Shown: positions 12,425 to 23,491 of the stretch, piece by piece
Position numbering within the stretch: the stretch's first letter is position 1
Layout of the letters: the number at the start of each line of letters is the position of its first letter
NCBI GenBank assembly: GCA_944989445.1
Contig: CALYLW010000134.1
Coordinates: forward strand, 196,001-260,000
Length of the DNA: 64,000 nt
Reading direction: 5' to 3'
Source of the DNA: Ampullaceana balthica
Taxonomy: Eukaryota > Mollusca > Gastropoda > Lymnaeidae
Notes under the pieces: model-generated
The model's database searches: none
The model's input: only the letters and a program-made list of their open reading frames with translations
Told to the model about the DNA's origin: nothing
Made by a program: the position numbers and the translations under genes

Positions 12425-13016
12425 CCGTATATACTCGTTCGCAAGCCGACCTTTTTTGGACAAAATCTAGTGGAAAAAGTTGGGGGGTCGGCTTACGAGC
12501 GGGTCATTAACGTATTTCTGTATGGGTATTGAATATCGGTGTTGTTATTGTAGACCATCAAGGTCATTTTCTACATTCTACAAGATTCGACTGCTCTACC
12601 AGAAGCTATAATATATTATTAAACATCTGCACTTACCTTATTGAATCATTTTATTTATTTTTGTGAACGTTTTAATAAATTGTTTTACAAATTTCGTTTT
12701 CAACAACGAATTTTAATGTACGGGCTTTCGTCACTGTTTACCATAGATTTGTTTTTTTTAAATACCGGTAACTCTTGCCTAACAAAGAGCACAAAGACAA
12801 AAATAGGTAGCACAAAGTATACAATCAAAATGACCGATTTAGCTTTTAGGTTTAAAAAAATGTTTACCATTTTGTTTAAGCTGACCTATTATTTTTGGGG
12901 TCGGGTTGCGAGCGGGGTATACACTTTTAATATTTTTCTCTTCCAAAAGTGTGTGTGTGTGTGTGGGGGGGGGGTCCGGCTTATGAACGAACGGGCTATA
13001 GAACGAGTATATACGG
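12425..13016. mobile_element. pogo/Tc1-like MITE in a TA site
   Basis: The ends CCGTATATACTCGTTC and GAACGAGTATATACGG are exact 16-bp inverted repeats flanked by TA on both sides (12423-12424, 13017-13018), as expected of Tc1/mariner/pogo insertions. It is 592 bp long and non-coding. G-runs and 'gtcggctta'-type subterminal motifs recur inside both ends. It lies in GPCR intron 1. Confidence 0.85.
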
Positions 13017-13511
13017 TACATAAACATGCCCCTAAACGAATAAATGGAATCTGATATCCGTGGTGGGATACAAACAAAAGGGTGGTGGGTAGTCATTACT
13101 ATCGATCGGACTATAGTTTAAGTTTAATAGAATAATGCTATAGGTTTGTTTTTTTTTGGCAAATTAGGCAGTTCGCAACATGGAGGCTTATCTGAATACA
13201 CTTAGTGATTATTTGTTTTTGAGAAAGTAATATCCATAAATTGATATTTCTGAATAGAAATGTATCGATTCATTTTTCTAACATCAAGGAAAAGAGTGCT
13301 AAAAAATTCATAGTAATGACGTAAATATTGAATGAAATGCTGGGATAGTACTTATCGTTGCAGGGTAGGACATTCAGCACAGACTTCTTGTATACAATTT
13401 TACACACTTTGACGTAAGCTTAAAATAAAATAAATATATCTTGATTATACTTAGATTTTTGTTTGCACGAGTTACGTGAATACGACATTTGATACAAATT
13501 AAGGTTTTACC
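13017..13511. other. GPCR intron 1, unassigned
   Basis: AT-rich intron sequence with no motif or repeat end recognised. Confidence 0.5.
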
Positions 13512-15513
13512 CAGTAGCGTAGCGAGGGGGGACAGGGGGGCGAATGCCCCGGGCGGCAATTTGCCTGGGGCAGCAAATTCCTAGTAGTTTTTATATAGTT
13601 TCTAACAATAAAAAAAATTATAAGAAAGTTGAGCTTTTAATCGAAATAAAAGAAAAGCCAAATAAGAAATTAATCAAAGAAATAAAGGAACCATCATTAA
13701 AGCATGTAAACGTTTCAACTGCCAAAACTTCTTAAATTCTTCTGATACTAATGCTACTGCTCTGAAAAACAAGAGCGTGATTGCACCCTATCGATTTGAA
13801 ACATGAACGAATCGAATTCTCCTAGCGGCACATTGTTGCGCTAATTCCTCTTTGTTAATTAGCTTCTACTTCTAAAATAAATAAAAAAACGTTAATAAAA
13901 GAAAAGAAAAGCAAAGATAACATTTTTTAAAGGGAAGAAACTATATTAAAATACGTGGACGTTTCTAATGCCACAATTTCAAACTCCTATTCTTTTAATA
14001 ATCTAAAGACTTCTTATACTAATGCTACTGAGCTGAAAAACATAGGGGCTGAAGTATAGTACAGACATGACAATTATGTGCTGGTACATTTAATAGATTT
14101 TAACGTAGGTAAACTACTGGAACAAAATTGTTGGCGTAGTCATATGGTTTATTCTTTCAAAGCGTAATTATTTAAATGTCTTTATTTTGTGGAATAAATA
14201 AAAATAATGAATAAAATTGCTTATCTAATAGACTTAAACTTGGCACACAAATACAAAAGTAGCCACTCGTGAAGAAGTGCTCAACATTACCAAGTTTTTT
14301 GCAATTGGAAAGAATCGCAAATTGTATAAAAGGAATAAACTATTAATAAAGAACAAAACAAAGTGGCAAGATGTTCTTACGACATTTCTAAAATGATTTT
14401 AAATAAATGATTATCTTAAAATAATGGACTGCAGAGTACCCAACGTGCGTTAATACTTATGGAAAGTATGCAGGAGTTCAAGAAAGGCGCAATAAATTAA
14501 ATGTCAATGTAAAATCTCGCTCAGAAAGTTCATTTAACCTATTTTGTTTACATGATACTCCAACTGAAACGAACTCTCTAACTATTTTAGTACTCTAGAA
14601 CCTTGTTAAGCATTCTTTTCCATGTCCATACACCGTTTGGAATAACTAATTGCTTCTACAACAAAGGCATTAAACAGACTTCAGGATACAAAATAGTGAA
14701 TATGCCATGAAGCAAATTTAAGGTTATTTTTAAAGCTATAGAAAAACTAATAGATGTAAACAAAAGGCTCAACACACGAACAGACGCAGGAACTTTGATA
14801 GACACAATGAAATGTTTTTATTTTGTACATTATGTCAAAGATGTCCGAAATTATTTATAAATGTTTAGTGTTAAAAAATGCTTAGCAGAGGCTTCTCACA
14901 GAGAAACTAATGGAATAAGTAAAGGATGCTTTGAGATTTAATACATTTTATGTGGAGACCTCATTCTTTTAATGGAATCTTCTAATCAAAGAATGAGAGA
15001 GCAAATGTTTGTTGGTCGAAGCGAATATGATCCATGCTGTGAAGAAAAACAGTTGAGAAGAAAGTTGTATTCTTCATAAATGATATTTCTGTAGAAATTC
15101 GTGTGAGTTTTGGCAGTTATATCGAATTTAGAACACAGATTTTCGTACATCAGCTAATACACTGGGCTTTGACATTTTGCCTTCAAATTAGAGTATACAA
15201 AATAACTTAGTGCTATTGTCAAACAAGGAATATTTTAACCCACCGGGAAAAAAAGGAGAATTAGCGAATTCAAGAAAATTTAATTTATTCAAGTGTTTTA
15301 AGATATTGAGACTAGATGTTACCCTTCCTACAATAATAGCATTAATTCGAACATTGTATTAAATAATGCAAGGTGTTAAAATAGCTTGTCTAAAATTTAG
15401 TTAATAAATTTTTTTAATCAAGATCAATAACGAATACACCCAGATTATCTAATCTATAGCTATTTTGGCTATTGAGCACGGTATGGCTGAAAACATTGAT
15501 ACCCGAAAGATTG

Positions 15514-15926
15514 AGAACCGTACATAAATGACTTTACGCACCTAGGCGGGGGGAGGGGGTCACACATTTGTGACGATGTGTGACGAGGGGGAGGGGGTGG
15601 TTAAGAAATGTGAGGTGACATCAAAAAGTGCAACTTTAAATAACAATTTTACTTAAATATTTGATTGCTTAAAATTTATTTTATGACGTTTCAAACGGCT
15701 TTCCATGTGTTAGAGTGCAGCCTACACTAAATACATGCTTAAATAACAACAAAAGTGATTTGAAAAATGCTCATTTTCAAATAGAAAATACGCTTTTATC
15801 GACGACGACAAAGTTTTGTGACGTCATATTGGAGGGGGGTCTAAGTATTTGTGACGACGTGTGATGATGGGTGGAGGAGGTTAAAAAACCGGCCAAAATC
15901 GCGTGACGTCATTTTTTGACGGCCTC
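15514..15926. mobile_element. GGGGCCGTCC-family MITE, copy 1 (TSD TTG)
   Basis: Diverged ends AGAACCGTACATAAATGAC and TGACGGCCTC align with the family terminus GGGGCCGTCCATAAATGACG. TTG flanks both sides (15511-15513, 15927-15929). Internal CACATTTGTGACGA and G-rich blocks match the other copies. Confidence 0.7.
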
Positions 15927-16003
15927 TTGTGCAATGAGGAAAAACATAAAATTCAATTTTATTCAAGAAAATGAAGCATTTTTTTTATATATAACATAAA
16001 AAT

Positions 16004-16822
16004 TAGGGCTGTTAACGATTAATTTAAATTTAATCGTTAACTTTTGAAAAATTAACGATTGATTAATGGTTAATTTCGATTAAAGACAAAAATTGAAATT
16101 TAAGGTGTCATAAGTAACGCTTATTAAACGTACTAGTCGAAAATAACACTGGAATATCTTCTTTATATGACATCTTTTAACCAACAACGCAAACAGACAA
16201 GTGTGTTGACTTTATTTGGTTGAAGTGATGAGCGGGTCTTATTGACAATATAACCAGCCGAGCTGAACAATCGTTAATATAGCTTTAGATTGTCTCAGCT
16301 GAAGTTTCTGATGCTGTAGTGGATTTTGGTTTGCAGCTGATATGTAAGCGAAGTGTTAGAACCATGGTAGCAATGTTCCCTTTAAGCAGCGCAGCTGTGC
16401 AGTTATTTGACCGACGCCACGCAGGAGTTTAGAATCACCGCGCAGCAAATTTTGTAAAATATTGCACACAAAAATGGACGTTGTGCAAGTTTGCACACGA
16501 GTTTTGTGTGTGTTAACTTTGCACACGGACCAACGAAGCTTAGACATAGAGGGAACATTGCATGGTAGGCAAACGATTTCGCTCAATGGACACAATAACC
16601 TTTATCAACATTTGGAACATTCACGTCAGTCAATAGTTTAAAACCAAAATGTTCGTGTAATCGTCCAGAAATTAGTTTATATTTATCGGCCAAAATATTT
16701 TACTTTTTGACTTCCAGTACATTTATAAGTGGCGGGTCGTTTAATCGTTTAAAAAAATAATTTCATCGTTAAAAAATTGTAACGATTAATCGAGAAATTA
16801 ATCGTTAATTTCCGCATCCCTA
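16004..16822. mobile_element. ZBED1-like hAT deletion derivative, TSD ATAAAAAT
   Basis: The ends TAGGGCTGTTAACGATTAAT and TTAATTTCCGCATCCCTA are imperfect inverted repeats flanked by exact 8-bp copies of ATAAAAAT (15996-16003, 16823-16830). Internal sequence near 16160-16290 matches 53340-53440, where the hAT C-terminal dimerisation domain can be read on the - strand. A later MITE (16371-16560) splits it. Confidence 0.9.
16371..16560. mobile_element. 190-bp hAT MITE nested in another hAT, TSD CATGGTAG
   Basis: It starts CAATGTTCCCT and ends AGGGAACATTG. CATGGTAG flanks both sides exactly (16363-16370, 16561-16568). The paralogous element at 53170-53946 keeps a single CATGGTAG (53674-53681) at the corresponding place, which is an empty site. 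A degraded sister copy is at 57988-58152. Confidence 0.95.
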
Positions 16823-16881
16823 ATAAAAATGTATTGTGTCCTTATTATTACGTTCTAATAAAGACTTTCCTTACTTTATAG

Positions 16882-17469
16882 TAGGGCTGCGGAAATTAAC
16901 GATTAATTTCTCGATTAATCGTTAAATTTTGTTATCGATTACAATTATTTTAATCGATAAAAATTCGATTAAAATTAAAGAAAATATTTATAATATTTAA
17001 ACATTTTTATTTTTTACGTACAAACTTCTCCCGAGTAATATTATAATTTCTTTTTTTACTGTATGTGGACCGGCAGACGTCAACTAAAAAATGGCTGACA
17101 GCATCAGCGCAGTTAAATTTAAACATATAACTAGAAAGTTGAGCAAAAATTTTGTTTTAAAACTAACTGCGGATGGCAAAGTCGAAGATGGTGAAAAAGT
17201 TTACTGTGTTCACTGCAATAAACAATTCTCTTTTAAAGGATCAAATACATCGCTGACGTACCACCTTCAGCACAAACATCCGATGAAGTATCAACACATT
17301 GTCATAAAATTTAGTTCAAAATATTCTTAATTTTCAATGTCCGTGAGAAATGTTCAGTTTAGTGACGTCATAAATTTCTATTTTTGGCTTTAATCGAAAT
17401 TATCGATTAATTAATCGATAATTTTTCAAAAGTTAACGATCAAATTTAAATTAATCGATAACAGCCCTA
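16882..17469 (+). mobile_element. 588-bp hAT element with a BED-finger reading frame, TSD CTTTATAG
   Basis: The ends TAGGGCTGCGGAAATTAACG and ATCGATAACAGCCCTA are inverted repeats with exact 8-bp flanks CTTTATAG (16874-16881, 17470-17477). Its terminus matches the 16004 and 53170 elements, so it is a deletion derivative of the same ZBED1-like hAT, keeping the N-terminal end of the gene. Confidence 0.93.
17091..17330 (+). CDS. BED zinc-finger fragment of a hAT transposase
   Basis: This is a 79-residue ORF starting MADSISAVKFKHITRKLSKN. Residues 43-64 form a BED finger: CVHC, then SLTYHLQHKHP, giving Cys-x2-Cys and His-x4/5-His ligands. BED fingers bind transposon ends in ZBED/hAT transposases. 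The frame stops after the finger, and the catalytic core is deleted from this copy. It may be a pure relic. If expressed, it would encode a DNA-binding domain without transposase activity; that is speculation. Confidence 0.6.
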   Translation: MADSISAVKFKHITRKLSKNFVLKLTADGKVEDGEKVYCVHCNKQFSFKGSNTSLTYHLQHKHPMKYQHIVIKFSSKYS

Positions 17470-17556
17470 CTTTATAGCATTAAGATATTTTTCGGCGGGG
17501 GGGGGGCGGCAAAAGTGGGTTCTTCCCGGGCGGCACATACCCACGCTACGCCGCTG

Positions 17557-17877
17557 ATTTTACCAGGTTTTTATAAACTTGATTGTCGGTCAGGTTAAAG
17601 TATTGGAATTAAATATGCATCCACCTTCCGCAGTTAAATTGCTTGAATTTTTTTTTAAATATTTTTTTTACACTTTTATCCATGACAATAGTTGTAACGA
17701 AATTAAATTTAAATGACTGATTTTCTTTTTAAAAGATTGACATTGGTGGGTTTTGAACAATATCCATTTTGACAAACCTTGGAGTATGTTATTGTGGGTT
17801 ACGATAATATTACTGACCAATTGACTAATTTCGTATTTTTCATTGGCGAGATTTGTTGCCTTTTGTGTCCTTTAACA
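17557..17877. other. GPCR intron 1, unassigned
   Basis: No recognisable element in this 320-base stretch. Confidence 0.5.
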
Positions 17878-18039
17878 CAGTGGTCCTCAACCTTTTTATC
17901 GCCAAGCACCAGTAAATGTTTAGTAATTTTACCGCGGCCCGTTGATTAGTTATATTCTAAATTGTATTGATTTAATAATTTTAATTTCATTGTATTCAAA
18001 ATGTCTTTAAAGTAAAATGCAGTTAGTGAGTTAGCCGAC

Positions 18040-19400
18040 ACCACGAAATGGATAAAACGCTAAATCAATGAGAACCCTGACACTGTTCCTCTGCACCAAT
18101 ACGGATCCATCTAGGGGTAATCGGAGACATTCAGAAGTGAGCTGATTAATCTCAAGATTTTTAGCTATAACTTTAATACAGAACAACGATAGATTTGTAT
18201 CGAACGTAGTTTTAAAAACGTCGTCATTTGAAATCTCTTGCAGTTGATCTTTTTTCTTGTGCAGACATGCTAGATTCGACTGGTCTATTAAAAAGTGGAA
18301 CGTAGATCAAGTAGATCAATTCCTTACCATTTTGTGGGTCTTTTTGGTTGGGAAGTTGCGCTCGAACACTTTTAAAAGCAAATGCAAGTGATCGTAAACC
18401 AACTGGGAGAATGAAAACAATTGTCATTTTCCGCTGAAGGGACAGATTGAGTTAATCCTACATGTGGAAGAAAATCAGAAGCTCCGAGCCTAGTGCTCTT
18501 CATGGGTCTTCCTGGAAGACCCTCCCAGCTATCTGGCCCCCTCCCCAGAAAGGGACGTAACAGCTGGAACCAGCGGTCGCTTCTGAAGCGGCCACCTGGG
18601 CATCCAGGACAGAAAGTCGAAGATGCCTCCCACTAAGTTTGGCCTCACAAGGAGGGGTGGAATTTCCTTACTACGACCCGCTACCACTTTGGCGCCACCC
18701 CGGCAAAGCATACGAGTCTCAATGGTTAGGACCGCCGCTATGCGGGGGATCATCAATGACCTACCTAGGGTGCAACCCCCACTGGAAGGTTTCCTCAGAG
18801 CTGGCGTTCGCTGCGTTCTTCGCGGTTCCTTTTGCTAATCCGTAATGGCGCTCCTGGCCCTAAACCGGCACCGCTCAATGGCGTTGCTAGTAAAATGAGG
18901 GGGACGAAACGGTCGCTTCGGATTAACCCGACCCCTCAACGGGTACTTTGGTTCTCATCATCGACAATGCATTTAAGATGCTTTGTCTAAGATCCGTACA
19001 GCGACTGTAATCATATGTGACTAGCCCCTAACACCTAACATATCGGACTTCGGCATTGCCAGCCTGGAGTTGTCGGTTTCAGGTCGCAGGCGACGTGGTC
19101 AGGTCCGCGACCCTACTCGTCCGCCGAGCCCCGTAGAAGCCACCCCTTCTCGACACAGATTGAGTTCATTGAGCTGGCTGACTACGTCTTACAATCAAGC
19201 CAGTTTTGTGACCCATACAGATTCGCTAAAATTAGTTGCCAGAGGTGACTTCTTTTCTGAGATAAAGCCAAGAAATGGCTTTCGTAATTCAAATACTCTG
19301 GTAAAGGATTTTTCTCTGGATGACCATCTTATCTCCGTATACAAGATAAAACATATGTTCTGCGTCCATCTCCGCATAGAGCTCATCAAACAGGTCCAAG
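18040..19400 (-). pseudogene. decayed ZBED5-like hAT transposase
   Basis: On the - strand, 19389-19195 reads LYTEIRWSSREKSFTRVFEL. This aligns with the LLLHSEVRWLSRGKVLRRFLEL block in the copy at 7716-10390. Downstream, after the insert, 18230-18050 shows weak C-terminal similarity in several frames. Multiple stops and frameshifts make it non-functional. Confidence 0.65.
18454..19154. mobile_element. GC-rich retroposon-like insert with 12-bp target duplication
   Basis: About 700 bases, clearly GC-richer than their surroundings, are flanked by ACAGATTGAGTT at 18442-18453 and 19155-19166. A 12-bp duplication fits target-primed retroposition better than a hAT-type cut. No long ORF or obvious poly-A is seen. 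The outer parts match 46680-47010 in reverse orientation, so this is a dispersed family. The source is unknown; SINE-like or a 5'-truncated LINE are both possible. Confidence 0.6.
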
Positions 19401-20046
19401 TTAAGAACTATGCTTTGATGTGGTAAATAACTTTAAATGTATAGATAGGCATCCAGTGACTTGAACAGTTCTACAACTGTGTTGTCGGATGGCAAAGATA
19501 GCGTACATAGCAAATCCTCATAAACATCCCCCAGCTAAATATACCAGACATAAACAAGTCATTGCGTTTTTTTCGATATCTGTAAAGTACGTACCACGGT
19601 GATGTATTAATTCTCAATCTTGTCTCAATCTTCGGCTATGTCCTAAATGCTCCAGTCACAGTGCTAGCCGACAAAGGCACATGCGCTATCTTTTTAACAG
19701 CAGTATCTCAAAGAGTTTTACGTCAAATGTCTTTAGTGGATGGTTAGATCAATCTTCACCGGTAGTGAATGTCTTTTTAGTCTTAGCATTACATTTAAGA
19801 ACCAAATATGATGTTCTGGTGGCATTCTCCTTTATTGATGTGGTGGCCCTTAGAAGTTACTTTTGTCCTTTGTGTTCCAATTTTTTTTCTAAATATCCAG
19901 GTATTTGTCTTTGGAAAGTCGCACACTCCCACGAAAAATACACCGCGGTAAATAAAATGGAAATATTTTAATGTTTCCCGGGCGGCCTAGTACCCTTTGT
20001 TCCAAGGACCGGTACCGGTCCGCGGCCCGTGGGTTGGGGACCACTG

Positions 20047-21136
20047 CTTTAACATATTAATAACCAGCACAATTTTGTATAAAGAATGTAGTCAAAATAT
20101 TAAAACTAAATTTAAATGTATTAATTTAAAGTGTTCAGCTGTTTAAGTTGCTAGTCTTCATTATTTTGTTTTTGTTGCAAAATCTGGGAAACAAAAAAAG
20201 CAATGAAGCTAAGGGGAGAAAAGAACAACGACATGGCAAAGGAAATGCGGACTTGAAAAAACAAACACGTCAAATTTATCGTCGCAAGTAAATAAATGAT
20301 GTTGATGAAGTTACATCCTGGGCGGAAACGTTGGAGAAAAGTAAAGAATCCAATAAAATTAAATAATGTACCTCGACAAAATTCTGAAAGATTTATTGGA
20401 CTTGTGCGTGGCTAAAACACGCGCGAAAAATCAGACATGGTTTCATCAGCTAGCTATGATTTAAAATTGTAATTTTACAGCCCACTGTGGCTCACACACT
20501 CAAAGCTAAATGTTGCAAAGGGGTCGATGGCGTTCAGACACATTATTGCCATACTCTACTACTGGTAGTTATCTGCTTTTTAGTCAATTTCAATTTTTTT
20601 TTGTGGCCTTTCACATTTTATAATTTTAAAAAAAAATTGTTTATTTTATTTTATTATTTTCTTACACATTTTCCTTAGATTAACTTTGAAGATTAGCATT
20701 AATACTTAAATAACATTTATATTATATCAAGCCAACTTTAAACTAATTTCGCCCAGCTTGGGACACATGGTAACATTTTATAAATACAAGTACATGTAGT
20801 ACTTTAAAGTAGATGTAAAGGTCTACAACGGGGAGAGAAATAGCGCTAGCTTCCAATCTTCTCCTCCAAGGTAGCACATTTCATATGTTAAAATGCAAAT
20901 TAAAAATGGGATTTATAGTAATTAAATTCTAATCACAAGTTTAGACAGGAAACATTCCACCACTGTTTTACTAGTTAACATTATTGATAATTTGCTTTTT
21001 AGATAAATGTTTATATCAAAATGTCTGCTACATATAGTAATATATGTATAGCACATCATAACCATCATCAGATGAGCCCTTCAAATGTTAATTTTGAGAG
21101 TAGACTTATAAAAAAAAATCACATTCATATTAAGTA
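20047..21136. other. GPCR intron 1, unassigned
   Basis: Apart from the hAT target duplication at 20047-20054, no element with ends was recognised. Poly-T and poly-A runs are frequent. Confidence 0.5.
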
Positions 21137-21885
21137 ATCAGTGGTGTCTCAAGTTACGAACAATTCAGGTTAAGAACTACATCTTCGAAATTATTTGTCT
21201 AGGGTAACGAAATGTGCCTCGGGTTTAGAAAGAAGGTGTGATAAAGAGCGGGGAAATATGGCAAGGTGTAACTTTCGAGAAAAAACTATCGTGTGCAAGC
21301 CACGCAGTAACTAAACTCGCTTACATAGTAGCCTAGTTTTGCAAGTCTGTGCAGCCCTGCTATCATTGGCTTTACTACACAGAAGTTTTAAAACAATTCC
21401 TAGAAAGTGACACTTTTACCATGATTGCTTTCTAAAAAAGAGCGATAGAATTAACATTTTCTTTAAATTTACATTCATTAGATTGTTAACTGTTTCAGCA
21501 TTTAATACCCAGTACTAAAAAAGTTTAGCGCTAAAAGCAGTACCAGTAGCCTATAGTTAGCAAGTGTGTGCAACATCGCTTTCATTGGCCTCACGACACA
21601 GTATCAGGAAAAGATTGCTAAGAAATTAAACAATTTCCCGAGATTGCGTTCTTCATAAGCAAAATAGACTAAGAAATATTTTTAAAATTTAATTTATTTG
21701 CTTATTTTCTTTGCCTTTTGTTAGAAAACGACTATATGTTTTATAAAAAAAGAATAAAAAAGAACGCTTTTTCGTCTCTTAACGGATACTCATTTTCATT
21801 GATTTTAATTATTCTGGTTACGGACATTTCGGATTACGAACCGAGTTCTGGAAATATTAAGTTCATAGCCCGAGGTACCTCTGTG
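21137..21885. mobile_element. Tigger/pogo-like MITE in a TA site
   Basis: The left end CAGTGGTGTCTCAAGTTACG (after ATA) and the right end CCGAGGTACCTCTGTG, when reversed, share the terminus CACAGAGGTACCTCGGGTTA with several mismatches. TA flanks both sides (21135-21136, 21886-21887). A segment of about 60 bases near 21320 recurs at 21545. It lies in GPCR intron 1. Confidence 0.65.
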
Positions 21886-22220
21886 TAATATATTTTATTT
21901 CACAGCACGTTGTTAGAACACTGCGTTTATTTTATTTATTTTTTATCACATATACTTGACAGATGAAAAACAATCTTGTCATGCATTGTCTCTCCTTTGT
22001 CATCTATATTTTGTTTTCTATCAAATACAATGTTTCGGTAAAATTTCCCAAGAATATACCTTACATTTACTGAAAAAATTCAGGCACGTAGCTTTTATAG
22101 CACGAATTTAATTCTTTAATTGGTATATTTTATTTCTTTTATAAAAAGATTTTAAGTTTTAAAAGATTTATTATCACAAACTTTGAAGTTCAAATATATT
22201 TAGCAACTTGCTTTTCACAG

Positions 22221-22580
22221 GCGCCCTGGGGCCGGAGTTGCGCCCCCTCAGCCGAGCACGATGGAGCTATAGGTGAAGTGTTCCCTTATTTGCTTGTTTT
22301 ACTCTACTCTGGGCTCCCAGCCTTGCTCCTGATTGTTCTAAACGGGCTCCTGGCTCGGGTGCTCTACACCAGCCGGAGGTCCCTGCTCTCACACAAGGAA
22401 TCGTCGCGAACCCGAGGCAGACACGACGGTCATGTACGGGCACGTTACAACTACGTGACGGTCCTGCTCCTGGCCTTGTCTCTCTCCTGGCTGGTGCTGA
22501 CATCACCACACACTCTGCTCAAGTTTGCTGAACACATTCCAGAGTCATCATATCAATCAGCTACATTTACGTTCCTTAAT
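22221..22580 (+). CDS. Rhodopsin-class GPCR, exon 2 (ECL2 to start of TM7 region)
   Basis: Exon 2 is preceded by CTTTTCACAG and ends before GTAAGT; its 360 bases give 120 codons in phase 0. It supplies residues 208-327: Cys214 in extracellular loop 2 (the likely disulphide partner of Cys136), TM5 at 227-250 with a GLPALLLIVLNGLLARVLY core, a basic third intracellular loop, and TM6 at 285-306. TM6 has SWLVLTSPHTLL in place of the usual CWxP, keeping the Trp and a Pro at changed spacing. The long region between TM6 and TM7 is extracellular loop 3. The join to exon 1 keeps the frame open, which supports the gene model. Confidence 0.88.
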
Positions 22581-23188
22581 GTAAGTTACTGAAACAGCAT
22601 CTGTTTCTTTCCGTTCAGACTTATCTTTAGACATATGTACAAAACGTGAATATTCTAAACATTAAGTGACGATCCTGACATTGTAAACTGTTACTTAATC
22701 TGGGCTAAAAGTCTCATCAATAAAAATTTATAATGTTAATATTTATTGCAGCAGAATGACAACTATCCAAACCAAGTTATCACGGCGAGGCCCATTTCGC
22801 CCTTGGCAGCCGACTCGGATTAGCTTCATAAGATTTTTAAAGTGCAATGACACGTTTTTTAAATATTTGTTTTATTTACTGAGGTTTTATTTATGTATTT
22901 TAAGTGAATAAAGTACATGTATATACAAATATAATGAACTTAAAAGATAAAAGTATCCATTCCATTACAACTCTAACAGAAAGGGAATAGAATTTCAGTT
23001 TATTGATCTTTACCAAAAAAATGAAGTTGTTTCTGATCAATCGCCTCAAAATAAAAATAGTTTTTAGTTCCGGGAAGATAAACGAACACAGAGAAGATTT
23101 GTGAAGAAAAAATGAAATGACAACTTGCTATTACTCCAAAAACATTATTTTTTTACATACTGTAAATTTGTAATTTGTATACTTTCAG
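22581..23188 (+). other. GPCR intron 2
   Basis: A 608-base AT-rich intron between a GTAAGT donor and a TATACTTTCAG acceptor. No repeats with ends are visible. Confidence 0.8.
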
Positions 23189-23491
23189 GTCCTGTTCTTT
23201 ATATTTCTCTACGTCAACCACTCCATCAATTTCTTCCTCTACTGCGCCTTGACAAAAGGTTTCCGAAGGGAGGTCAGGCGGATCGCCTCCAATATCAAAT
23301 CCTTGATCATCTTGCTGTCACAGTCCTGCTGCTCGCGCCCACGAAGCCAGCAACTGGATGCCAGCAACACCAACAGTCACCATAGTCACACGGACAGCTT
23401 CATGCCGCTACTCGAACAAAATGTGCTCAAGTATCGCCAGCCTCAAAACGGCTACAATCTTCATCCAGCTCACGGATTAACCGCTTGCTGA
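23189..23491 (+). CDS. Rhodopsin-class GPCR, exon 3 (TM7 and C-tail)
   Basis: Exon 3 starts right after ACTTTCAG and ends at TGA. It encodes 100 residues. TM7 reads LYVNHSINFFLYCALTKGFR: the NPxxY motif appears as N-H-S-I-N-F-F-L-Y, followed by the amphipathic helix 8. The variant N-H-x-I-N-F-F-L-Y is common in invertebrate peptide receptors, which supports that grouping. The tail has a Cys pair (possible palmitoylation) and Ser/His-rich stretches, and ends LTAC. Possible polyadenylation signals AATAAA are at 23520-23525 (very close to the stop) and 23613-23618. Confidence 0.9.
   Translation, partial: VLFFIFLYVNHSINFFLYCALTKGFRREVRRIASNIKSLIILLSQSCCSRPRSQQLDASNTNSHHSHTDSFMPLLEQNVLKYRQPQNGYNLHPAHGLTAC

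Larger units (their letters stand above)
13512..17556. mobile_element. large degraded hAT element hosting four later insertions
   Basis: The ends CAGTAGCGTAGCG (13512) and CGCTACGCCGCTG (to 17556) are inverted repeats with one mismatch. The flanks GTTTTACC and ATTTTACC match in 7 of 8 bases, consistent with an aged hAT duplication. The left ORF (13544-13735) is lysine-rich, like the start of TTF/ZMYM-type hAT proteins, but the interior (13.7-15.5 kb) is too decayed to translate. Later insertions inside it are a 3-bp-duplication MITE (15514-15926) and hAT elements at 16004-16822 (with its own insert) and 16882-17469. It is entirely within GPCR intron 1. Confidence 0.75.
17878..20046 (-). mobile_element. 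hAT element with TSD CTTTAACA, carrying a GC-rich insert
   Basis: The ends CAGTGGTCCTCAACC and GGTTGGGGACCACTG are inverted repeats with one mismatch. The flanks CTTTAACA (17870-17877, 20047-20054) are identical. Subterminal 'accgcggcccgt' and 'ggtccgcggcccgtg' are also inverted. It encodes decayed transposase pieces on the - strand and was itself hit by a GC-rich retroposon-like element at 18454-19154. Confidence 0.93.

Noticed and set aside
12839..13096. Overlapping - strand ORFs in GPCR intron 1
   Set aside because: They lie within the pogo-like MITE and reflect its low-complexity G/C-runs; there is no conserved domain.
18529..18845. Several overlapping ORFs in GC-rich DNA
   Set aside because: They fall inside the GC-rich repeated element, are open mainly because of base composition, and share no motif with a known protein.
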